This document shows positions 35,610 through 45,942 of a stretch of 64,000 bases of DNA, in pieces (the first letter of the stretch is position 1; each line of letters starts with the position of its first letter). The stretch comes from Thunnus maccoyii (Eukaryota; Chordata; Actinopteri; Scombriformes; Scombridae). The position numbers and the translations under genes were made by a program. The stretch lies in NCBI RefSeq assembly GCF_910596095.1, contig NC_056539.1, positions 9,994,501 to 10,058,500 on the forward strand, in the 5' to 3' direction. The notes beneath the pieces were generated by a model that saw nothing but the letters and a program-made list of their open reading frames with translations, made no database searches and was not told the DNA's origin.

Positions 35610-35950
35610 TGCTTTGAGCTAAATACATTAGCATGCGAACATGTTCACAATGACAACACTAACATGCTGATTATATTTACCAGATTCACAATTTCATGTT
35701 AGCCTTTTAGTATCATTTGTAAATTACAATTAAATATGTAGTGCAGCTAAGGCTGATGGGAATGTCATTAGTTTGACAGGTATCTGGTCAAAAGTATTGG
35801 ACAAATTGAAATTTTGACCTGATGATGGCGCTAGATGAAAAGTCAGGGGATCATAGTTATTAGGATTTATCCTCTGGGGACCATGCACATGTGTACCAAG
35901 TTTCATGACAATGAAATATCTTTTGAGATATTTCAGTCTGTGGTAGATTG
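35610..35950 (-). repeat. dispersed fish repeat, inverted copy upstream of FMO-C
   Basis: Reverse complement of the same family as 33690-33960 but including other parts. It contains AGTATTGGACAAATTGAAAT, GATGATGGCGCTAGATGAAA, CTCTGGGGACCATG and ACCAAGTTTCATGACAATGA. It sits in the intron between the presumed 5' non-coding exon and the first coding exon of FMO-C. Confidence 0.65.
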
Positions 35951-36248
35951 AAAAACCGACAGTTTCCACCTTTTCCTGAAACCAGCATCATTTCCATCAT
36001 CAAATGATACTTGATGGCCACTTCAGAAAATAGTATTTACATTACACACATAAAGTCTGCAATTATTATAAGCTCAGTGAATATTATCTCAATATTATTT
36101 CACTAGATTTTGTACACCTGCAAAACTATGAAGGAGATACTCAAGAGTTTAACTATACCTTCTGTTTATAATCCACACAAGTTCATGACAAGCAGCCTCT
36201 TGCTATAGGAGCATATTAACACTGTAGGATGTTTAGAATAACACTTAA

Positions 36249-36598
36249 AAGTGCAGTGTGTAGGATTTAGTGGCATCTAGGTTGCAGATTGCAACAAACT
36301 GAATACCTCTTCCAAGCATGTAGGAGAACCTGGTGAACTGGTGGCTGCAAAACCCACGAAAAATGCAAAACGCCCTCTCTAGAGGCAGTGTTTGGTTTGT
36401 CCATTCTGGGCTACTATAGAAACATGGCGGTGCAACATGGCAGGCTCCATGCTCCCTATGTAGATATAAAGGGCTCATTCTAAGGTAATGAAAACACAAT
36501 TCTTATTTTCAGGTGATTGAAACATACTTATGAATATTATATTCCATCTCTGCCAAGTCTGTTCCACTAGATGCCACGACATTCTACACACTGCACCT
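36249..36598. mobile_element. 350-bp MITE with TTAA target site
   Basis: Left end AAGTGCAGTGTGTAGGATTT and right end reading inward AGGTGCAGTGTGTAGAATGT form inverted repeats that extend into GTGGCATCTA. TTAA flanks both sides (36245-36248 and 36599-36602). TTAA duplications mark piggyBac- and Kolobok-type elements. No open frame is inside. The element lies between the probable 5' exon and first coding exon of FMO-C, so it is intronic. Confidence 0.85.
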
Positions 36599-36972
36599 TT
36601 AACCTGAAGCATGCTGCAGAAGCTGAGTGTTAGACCACTTTAATAAATCAGAGACAAATTAAATGAGTAGTTGAAACAGTGACGTTTTCTCTTGTCTCTT
36701 CCCTTCAACACCCAAGCACAGAGTAACAGGATTCTTTCCAGCAAAGCCAAGTTTTGTGTTTTTATAACTCCCTAAGAACAGTTAAAAAATGAAGCACTGT
36801 CAGTTATCTCAAATCATTAACTATTTTAAAACTCATAGGAATATTGAGGAACTAAATTAGTTTACAAGCACAGAATGTGTGTCCCTGCATGTAAAGTGAC
36901 CCATTATTGGTAGGGGGCAATCAAACAGGTCTCTTATTGTTGAAGTCTGAAATATGTGTCAGGAACTCTCAC

Positions 36973-37030
36973 CTTCTTCTTCCTCCTTTAAGCTGATCCT
37001 GACGTCCTGTGCAGCTGCGATCAGATGTTA
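36973..37030 (-). promoter_or_regulatory. probable 5' non-coding exon of FMO-C
   Basis: Donor GAAGAAG|GTGAGA at 36973, facing the FMO-C start 1.4 kb away, where GTTCAG|TA precedes the ATG. The arrangement is the same as in the other three FMO genes. The transcription start is not resolvable. Confidence 0.4.
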
Positions 37031-37039
37031 AACAGCTTG

Positions 37040-38895
37040 TAAATTCATATGAGCTGAACTGTTGCTTATCAACTAATCAGTTAAACAGTACTGCAGGGGA
37101 GGGACTTTAACCCTGTTTGGTGGAACGGAAAATACTCCAAATATCCTGCAGCAGAATGCTGTGTTCTGCAAAACAACAAGAGACTGCAAAGGAAAGTTAA
37201 AGTAGAAGAGGAAGATTCTGTTTCCTAACTTTGATCTGGATATCTAACCATCCTGATGAATAAACATCATATAGCATTATATTTACTTCATAAATTATTC
37301 ACTCATTATTGACCTGATTGATACAATTATTAATATACATGGAACAAGTCCTCCCTCACAGTAGAACTGAAGGTAAAACACATTTACTATAAAGCAATTT
37401 TGACACATGAACTCACATTCCAACTCATCATATACATAAAATATAAAGAACACAGTATACCTGTGCAGGTCTTCCTGACTGCCTTCACCCTGCCTGAGGA
37501 ATGGATGCTGGATAAAAATGGCCACCTAGTGTTCAAAAGGATTTATATCATGTTTCCAAAGCTGATTCAATTAAATTTTTATACATATCATTATTCAGTT
37601 TTGGATTGTAACAATATTTAGATTTACTGCATTATGTTTATTATTAAATTGAATTATTTCATTATCTATCACATGCTGAAGTTTTCACGCTTTTGCTTTT
37701 TCGTCATTTTTCTTTACAGACATAATAAAAGTAATTAAAGTTAGTTAAGAAGCAACTCCTCACCATCTCACTTCTAATAAATCTGTACAGTGTACGTGTC
37801 TCCAGCTTCATGTACCTCAAAACACAGACTCTCAGGTGGTTTAGTGTGAAATATAAGGTGGCTGGTCCCATCCCTTTGTTTCCTTTGTCTTTTTTCACTG
37901 TCCAAGTGTAAAGATGGAAAATGAGCAAAGTGTTGAGTTTCCCTGTTCCACTCAGTAGGAAGTAACAACAAATGTGATCAATGTCTGCATGGTCCAACTT
38001 AGACAAAGGAAATTGACACTTAATGATAACTGCTATTTACACTATACCGATTTGATACAATGGGTTACACAGCATAAAAGGGCAAAAAGATAATGAACTG
38101 CACTTCATGCATGGACCTCAGTATTCCTATACCGTTTAAAAATTCCCTTCTTTGTGTTTCATTGGACAGTGTTGTTTTCAGTTTTTCTCTGAGCTTTAGT
38201 GGATATATGAACTCAGAGTTGGACATTTTGTACTAAAAGGCCGTAGGTCTATAAGATTGATTTGACTGTCTCAAGACTGAAGCGACACACTAGCCCCAGG
38301 TGAACATCAAACTGCACAGAATGAGGACGGTGTATTTTGTCCCCCATCACTTACCTTGGAGTCGCATTAGGCCCATAAGCAGAGAGTAAATTAATACAGT
38401 GAGTAATAACTCACTGTATAATGCGCATACTGTATGAGCATGTATTGTTTCAAAACAGACTTAAAAAAATTTGACCACACAGTATGGTTACTGTTTCTAT
38501 ATTTGGCAAGAGTTGTCTGGTGAATGCACACCAGAGACTAGGTGCTGGTTACAGTAATAACATAATTTAAAGCGATGACTGCACACTAAGCCAGCTGTAA
38601 GAAAGACCAAGTGCAGTCAACACATTCGTTATACAATCATAAAATAATTTGTTTGCATTCATCTTCTATTCAATGCCATTTAAGTAAAACGTGATTATTT
38701 GATTTGGTGAACATGTTACCTGCTAAAATATCACTTTGAACAGAGAAAAATAGTGGTCATCACTGTATTTTAATGGCAACAATGTTGCCAGTATATTACT
38801 GTAAAACTGGTTACAGTGACAGTCATGATCACTTGCTGGTGACAATGTTACCAACTGCATTAAACGTGCATTACAGTATGTGACACACAATTATG
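37040..38895. other. spacer upstream of FMO-C
   Basis: AT-rich, no gene or repeat that I can delimit. Confidence 0.55.
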
Positions 38896-38899
38896 ATTA

Positions 38900-39480
38900 T
38901 AATGAACAAGGTATCCACATGTTTAGTTGCATTCAAAAGTTTTACAGCATTTAAGGGTCACGTGGCCTCGATTGCTCGGTCATGCCGGTTTGTCCTGTCT
39001 GAGCATGCAGCACAACTCCTACTACAGGCTCTTGTAACATCACACATTGACTACTGCAGCTCCTTACTGGTAGGCCTGCCCACATGTACGGTCAAACCTC
39101 TGCAGATGATCCAGAAGGCGGCGGCATGTCTGGTCTTTACCAGCCCCAGAACAGCACAACAAACATATCCCTCCACTGGCTCCCTGTTGCTGCCCACATC
39201 AAAGTCAAAACCCTGATACTCACTTACAAAACAGGAACTAAAACAGCTCCCGCCTACCTGAACTCCCTCATTCAGGTCTACACTCATCCAACTCACTACG
39301 CTCTGCCAGTGAATGGCGCCTGGTACAAACACCACAACAGGGCCTTAAGTCACCGGCCAGACTCTTCTCTTCTGTAGCTCCCCGGTGGTGGAACAAGTAA
39401 CCAAACTCTGTTTGATTCAAAGACTCCCTCTCAATCTTTGACAAAAGACTAAAGACCCAGCTCTTTCGCAAACACCTCTG
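38900..39480 (+). mobile_element. L2-like LINE fragment (reverse transcriptase C-terminus)
   Basis: Plus-strand frames read VLSEHAAQLLLQALVTSHID, then YCSSLLVGLPTCTVKPLQMI, then QKAAACLVF; after a frame change, SLHWLPVAAHIKVKTLILTY and TAPAYLN; then LFRKHLCTDG near the end. This order is typical of fish L2-like (Maui) ORF2 C-termini. Frame changes show it is dead and 5'-truncated. Confidence 0.85.
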
Positions 39481-39599
39481 CACTGATGGATTGAAGGAAA
39501 AAAAAATCTACTTCTATACAATCTATGCACACTATGCATCGCCTCTGTACACTGCCTGTTGGCACCTATGTCCTATCGCACTCAAACTTAGCTTTATGC

Positions 39600-39669
39600 T
39601 AGCGTGTATTGAACCTGTCCACTTGTCAGACACCTGACGTATGACCCAAGTACCGAGTGCTCAGATACA
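39600..39669 (-). pseudogene. FMO exon-5 scrap
   Basis: The run from TTGTCAGACACCTGACG to CGAGTGCTCAGATACA (39623-39668) matches the start of FMO-D exon 5 (43194-43235) with two substitutions and one 5-nt gap. Weaker similarity continues left through TGTCCACT and CGTGTATTG. It encoded the [18 protein letters not shown] region. Same orientation as the FMO array; it lies directly right of the LINE fragment. Confidence 0.8.
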
Positions 39670-40094
39670 CATGCACGAACAAGAGAGTATAAATTGTAAA
39701 GCATATTGTCTCCTTCACCTGATTCAAGATCATGCTGTATATCCTCCATTGTAGCATCCCTGCACTGGTTTGCATCACATTTGAGATTTCATTACAAAAT
39801 AGTGCTGATTATATATTATGGTCTGCATAGTTTAGTCCATATTTTTCTGTATTGGACTCACAGGTTCCTGCTCAGAAACCCATAATCACAGCTTCTGTCA
39901 TAAAACGTCTGTCTGCCGGTTAAGAGAGAGGACCAAAGGTTATCTTGCTGTGAGAGCACTGAAACCCTTCTGGATGTAATTTGCTCGGCCAAAAACAAGT
40001 ATCTTCTTGCTTTTTTGATGTCTAGACTTATAACCTTCTTGATTTTTTTGCACTTTGCATTGTATGGGTTTGCTTCTCTCTATTGCAACTGTGC

Positions 40095-40097
<3 letters not shown>

Positions 40098-40164
<67 letters not shown>
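40098..40164 (+). repeat. (AT)n microsatellite
   Basis: About 33 dinucleotide units. A shorter (TA)n lies at about 40896-40914. Confidence 0.95.
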
Positions 40165-40168
<4 letters not shown>

Positions 40169-41230
40169 ACAAGTTGTTGAGTATTATTTGGTCCAATAGG
40201 ACAATAATATTTTTCTGTGGTATTGATTTGTTTGAGCAGTGACTGTATGTGACACTGTAACCAGACTGTAAGTGAAGCTGTTTGTGTGGCGTTAACTGGC
40301 GTGCACGACTCCACCTGGATAAATGATTGACAGCATGCTGCCTCCCAGACTGTGTGCCCAGTTTAATTTGCAGACCATGTGAAAGTGCAAAGCTGTCTCT
40401 TCTATCACAGGGTGTGTAAAAAAAACTGTTTCCACATACACAGGGGTGCATTTAGTGGTTTGGGGACCCTGAGACTCCTTTGCACTTTGCTTACTTTTTG
40501 TATATCACAAGTTTCATCACTAGGGGACTCACTAAGAGGAGGACATCAGGGAAAGATAGTGTGCTAATGTGGAACCGGTTGGACTGTTGTCTATATATAT
40601 ATATTTTTTTTTAACTTATTTTGTTTCAGTTATGTGTAAGTAAAGTCTTCAGAAGGTTAATCTCAAATAACTTTTATTTAATGTATAGTCACTTGAACAG
40701 TATGCCTAATATTCAATTATGATTTCAATAAGGCTTGAGACAAGATGACACTCAGATGAGACGTTTAATATACAGCATATATTGTTGTATTCACACAGGA
40801 AAAACACATTCACATTCACTGTTACTGAAAGTTAAATATGACCTATATAAGAATGGTTAGCTTAGTTATTCTTGACCTTTAACAATTCAGTAAATCTATA
40901 TATATATATATATACCCTCAAACTCTCAGGCCTCTGGTGGACATGTTGATAAAATATGTAAACCAGGATGTGTTACATTTCCTTCATGACATATTTTGTT
41001 CATGTAAAATAGTTGCATTTGCATTTGAACTTTTTTTTTCACCCGACAAGGCTCTGCATTTAAATAGACTAACTACATAGATACAGTGATATCTCTTGCA
41101 TTAATAATCATTCCAACAATCACAAGCCAAACAGCAGTATACTGAACTAGAGGATCTAGAAAGAGTGAATTTGGTATTTAGTTTGTGTGTTTGAGAAATC
41201 TCTTCACATCATTTGACTGATGCCGCATGT

Positions 41231-44200
41231 TCAGACTGTTTGTGGGCGGAGGTTGGACAGGAGGGTGGGGATGGCAGTCGGGTTGCGAGTATGGATGTAG
41301 TGGACGGCAGCTCCTCCGGCCATGACGGTCAGGCTGAACTTGAACAGGCGGCCAGTGATGGAGGCCTCTGGTTCCTCCATCTGGAAGAGACAGGAGGGAG
41401 AAGATTACGCTTACATTTGGCTAAATGGTCAGACACTCATACTTATACAGTACTCCATGTTCAGATAATGTAGGACTATACAGTATGTATATTTAACATT
41501 ACATGTAAAGATTATGTACAACATTCATTTCAGACCTTTCTGGTTTTTAGGGGCTGGTACATGCGATCAAACTGGGTGAAGATTGCTCTGCGGGCGCCCT
41601 CCCATCTCCCTGGTCCCATCAAGCGGTACTGGTAGGCTGTGACAGGTCCCCACAGTACCTTCTTATACAGGGGGTAGTCTGTGAAAAAGAGCCAGGGGAG
41701 ACTTGGCCTCACTCCGATCTCTCCAGCTATGTTGTCCATGTAGGAAACAAAGTCCACCTGCAGCGGTGTCAACTTTGACACAATGTAGCTGTGGGGAGGA
41801 TATCAGAAATGAATGTAGGATTACACTTGGCCAATAGAGTATTCTTAATTTGTTTCCTGTCCATGATTGAAAGAATTTAATTCAGAGAGTTTAGATTGCT
41901 GAGAGGATTGAGAGAGGATATGTGAGTGTGAGCATTCATTTTCTCTGAAAGGACCTAACAGAAAAAGGGACAACGCTGGTTGCAACAAATAATAAGAAAC
42001 AGAAATATTGAGAGCTTTACCTTTTCTCAATGTCCTTGGTGTCATTATCAACAGCCTTTATCATGGCCTGATTTGAGGGCAGCTTTTTATGTCCTGAAGG
42101 GCAAAAGACAGAGCGCTGAGGTAAATACTGTAGACTGACATGTGCCCGGAAAGAATCGAGACTAGTAGCAGGTGATACATTGTGTATGTTTTTCGGATAT
42201 GAGCTAAAATGCCATTACGATGTGATAACCATTCAACCTTTTTGTGTGTGAGTATTGCTAATTGAACCACAGTGACATGCTGACATGAAACAGACATGTG
42301 CCCTCACCTTTGAAGACACGTGTGACCCAGCGGGCCTGCATTTCAGCCTGAGGCATAATGGCTCCAAGGGCATGGATGAAACCCACCACAGCCAGAGTGG
42401 GATGCTCCATGTTGGGGGGAAAGACATGCTTGTACAGACCCATACGGTGTCCAGACTTGTACATAGCATTGCTTGGCAAGTAAGGGAAATCATAGTTGTA
42501 ACCTGTAGCGAACACAATCGTATCCACCTGTAGCACAGACAGATAAAGAGATAAGTTAGAGATTTTAGATTTAGCTTGAAGTGTAAGAAGACTCTTGAGG
42601 GGATCCACACAGTTCTCTGACCTTTTCCACAATGCTGCCATCATCAAACACCACAGTGGAGCCACGGATCTCCTTAACGTTTGGTTTGATGACCACTGAC
42701 CCAGCCAGAATCTTTAAAGGCAGGTCGTCGTTGATCACTGGGATCTGACTGAAGAGCCTGTAGAGGTGAGGGGCAGCGGAGGAGGGGAAAGTGGACGATA
42801 AGGGAGAGTTTAAGATATTTTGATGACAATGACAGAATGAGAGTGGAGCTGTACATCCACAGATTAGACACACCTTTCATCATAATGCACAGTGTAATGA
42901 TTGACTTTTTTGCCTGCACACTTCAGCAACAATGGGAGAATATACTGTGATACTATATTATACTGTGTGGTCCTGAATGCATTAGTATAAACCATAATGT
43001 TTGTATTAAAAGCATGAGGAAACAGAAATACCTTACCTGTGTTTGGGTTTGAGGGCATACATGGTGTGGTCGTACATGGCATTGAGTTTTTTCTCGCCAA
43101 TCCAGTTGAGGATGTTCATTGGCAACAGCTGGAACAAGATGTGGACAAAACGTGTGTTGTACTTCATGTCCACTGGCAGGCCGTTGTCAGACACCTGACG
43201 GATGACCCAGGCACCACGACGAGTGCTCAGATACATCTGTGGAGCCCAGAGAAGAGTGTAGGAGAGAGATAGGCACAAAAACAACATCAATGAATGATCC
43301 TGAAGATGTCTTGTGATGTCTTAAAAGTCCAACTGAAATCACATTTTAAATGTATTGTTAATAGTTCCGTATTATTAGAATGAAGAAAATATGTCTTTGG
43401 AAAAATATCTGAAATGCTCTTTTTTGTCTCAGCTGTGTGTCAGAGTCTGCTTCATTGACATTTGCTGGCAGTTTACCGGTGTTACACCATACGGAACGGG
43501 AGACAAAGTAAACAAAGTGCTGTAGCTACAAGTCATGGACAGACAGTGTTTTGCTAACAGGGATTTTGAAGAGTGATGACCAAACCAGCATCTAATGGGA
43601 CCAAAGAAACATTTTCAGGTATGTTTTCATGCAGTTTAATGTGCTGCAACTGAGTAGTTAATTAGCTATCTTGCCTGCTAACTGACGTTAGCGGTGCACT
43701 TTTCACCAGTGAATGTTTGTTTGGCGGCTCGGTCAACTAGCTAAGATTCAGGACAAGACATGTATTCATGTTTGTAAGTTAGATAAGAAGGAGACTTTAG
43801 TAGTAAAGCTAATGCAGGTTGTTGTTCAGAGTCTGTGGCTCTTGCGTTGTGTAGCAGGATGCTATCAGGCTCAGTGTGACCATTTGCTCTGCCCATGATT
43901 GATGCCACATTAACACTTTATTCAAGATTTGATTTGCTGCATCGAAATAAGGAGTCCACCTGCTCCAGCTACGTAGATGGATAACAGAACGGCATCTCAT
44001 CGAAATAATGCAAAACTAGAGGGCACAATCATGAAATTAAAGAATTTCTCTTATTCTCGTATTTCTCTTATTATTTACAGAGCAGATATGTCTGCTATAG
44101 TAAAAAAAAGTTTTAATTTCAGTTAAGAGAATGAGTGCAATCACAAAGAATGTCCCAACCTCCTCTGCAACTCTGCTGCCCTCCACAGCAATGTCACCTC

Positions 44201-45233
44201 CTGAGTTACCGATGCCGACGACCACCACTCTCTTCCCGTACATGTCTTCAGGCCCCTTGTAGTCCCAGCTGTGAAAGTATTTTCCCTCAAACGTCTCAAT
44301 TCCTGCAACACAGCAGAATATATTATATTTTTCTGTACCGGGACAAATGTTGGAATCAAGAGCAAGAAGGGAAGAACATCCTGATCCTACAAAGCTGTTG
44401 TAGCTGTTGTTTCAACACTGAATGCAAAATCAGCCTCATTTTAATGAAAGCCTGGTAATAACATCAAGCACAAGATATGTTAGATGTGTCTTTACCTGGA
44501 AAGTCTTTGAGTGGCATGTTAGGGTAGGTGTAGTGACCGGAGCAGCAGATCACTGCATCAAAGACGTGACTCTCAACCTGTCCATCTCTGCTCTCAGTCA
44601 CCACTTCCCATTGACCAGTGCGAGAGAAATCTGGTCTCTGTTTGACACTCTTCACTGAGGTCTGAAATATTAACATGCAGATAATAATTTGTAGATATCT
44701 TTCAAACAGTAGCAAAAATATCTGACAAACCACATCGTCTTCCTTGTTCTTTGTAAATCTTGTTACCTGGAAGCGAATGTGTTGCAGCAGTTTGAAGTGT
44801 TCCGCATACATCCTGAAGTAATTTAGGATTTTGGAGTGGTGCATGTAGTTGGGGTAATCAGCGGGGATGGGGAAGTCACTGTAGCACATCATCTCCTTGG
44901 AGATGTTGATGGTGAGGGAACGGTAGATACTGGCTCTTTCGGGCTCCGACACTTCCTGTGGAGATGTGATTTCAAAGGACAGATGTTAAGAAATTATGGT
45001 AAGACTGACAGCAGCTTAGTCCAGTTCCTCCGATGTTATAAGTAAATTTAAGCCTAAAAAGAGAAAAAAATATTGTCAAGTTTTCGAGATCAAAGTCTTG
45101 CCTTGAACTTCCACAGTCCACCCATGTCATCACTGCTCTCAAAGCAGGTTGGCTCCATGCCCTCATCCAGACAAGCCTTTATGCTGGTCAGACCAGAGGG
45201 GCCTGCCCCGATCACTGCTACTCTGTGCACCAT
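41231..45233 (-). CDS. fmo5: FMO-D: flavin-containing monooxygenase 5-like
   Basis: Same class as FMO-A. Ten coding exons: 45233-45102, 44955-44767, 44661-44496, 44302-44160, 43236-43037, 42757-42622, 42527-42308, 42093-42021, 41788-41536, 41380-41231; 553 residues. Seen: FAD site VIGAGPSG (9-14), Asn61 in TINISKE, signature [11 protein letters not shown] (167-177), NADPH site GIGNSG (192-197), FATGY (328-332). Intron 1 uses a GC donor (TTCAAG|GCAAGA); the rest are GT-AG. The last exon is divided: after KTRK a GTCTGA donor leads to a 50-codon exon ([16 protein letters not shown]...). Without that splice the protein would stop after KTRKV and lack its C-terminal hydrophobic part ([13 protein letters not shown]). 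The 356-nt exon is split 136+220 as in FMO-B. A minus-strand AATAAA at 40673-40678 may end the transcript. The symbol is tentative. Confidence 0.94.
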
Positions 45234-45429
45234 GATGGAGCTGCAACAGGAAAAAAGGGCAAAGAAGTGGAAGGAAAAAGGTGAGATAGCATATAGATGT
45301 TCTATTACAGAGGAATATTAGACCGCTATAGAGTGCTTAGTAATACAGACAAAATTGTTGATCAATTTCATCAGAAACAAGAATATAACTACAAATTTGT
45401 GACTTAAAAGAACAATAAAGATCAGACAT

Positions 45430-45640
45430 TGTCACATCTTTGCACTGCCTCCCACTAGCACTTGCACTGGATCATGGAATTGCTTTTAAGATATTTCTGA
45501 TTGCATACAGTATAAAGCAATTAATGATCTAGCCCTTACGTTTCTGAACTCTTATCTGTACTTATGTTCTTTACATATTGACCCTTAATCTATCAATAAT
45601 AAAACCTTCTCAGTTCTTAGAAGTAGAATGAAGAGCAAAA
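45430..45640 (+). mobile_element. LINE fragment, reverse-transcriptase C-terminal part
   Basis: One frame reads IAFKIFLIAYSIK followed by INDLALTFLNSYLYL and, in a shifted frame, FSVLRSRMKSKSK. This resembles the fish LINE block I-FKILLLTYKALNDLAPTYL and the later RSRLKTKGDRAFS. Strongly decayed; family uncertain (Rex or CR1 type). Confidence 0.55.
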
Positions 45641-45871
45641 GCAAAAGCTAAAATTTTGTGTTCTGCTGTTTTTTTTCTTTTAGAAAATGTATTTATTTTC
45701 TAAGTTTGTCTTCAGTCATAGTCATGTTGCAGTTTAATAATATGCATATCAGTAAGCCACATAAATCATCTCACTAAAATATTACCAACTATCTGCACAG
45801 CGGCACTAAAACTACCATCACTCTGCAGTAGAATAAACCAGAACTACAAGAATATGAGCTTTCCTTCTTAC

Positions 45872-45910
45872 CTTGATTCTTGTATGTTGGCTTCGAGTGC
45901 CGGTCAAGTG
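45872..45910 (-). other. probable 5' non-coding exon of FMO-D
   Basis: Ends with donor AATCAAG|GTAAGA at 45872. The acceptor TTGCAG lies just before the coding start at 45233. The start is estimated about 30 nt downstream of the TATA box at 45935-45942. Confidence 0.55.
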
Positions 45911-45934
45911 GGACGAGCATTATCAAAGAACAGA

Positions 45935-45942
45935 CTTTTATA
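45935..45942 (-). promoter_or_regulatory. TATA box of FMO-D
   Basis: Reads TATAAAAG on the minus strand, correctly placed relative to the strong donor at 45872 for a short 5' exon of about 40 nt. This is the clearest core promoter in the array. Confidence 0.6.

Noticed and set aside
40080-40451. Open frame with a long IYIY tract
   Set aside because: Translation of the AT dinucleotide repeat.
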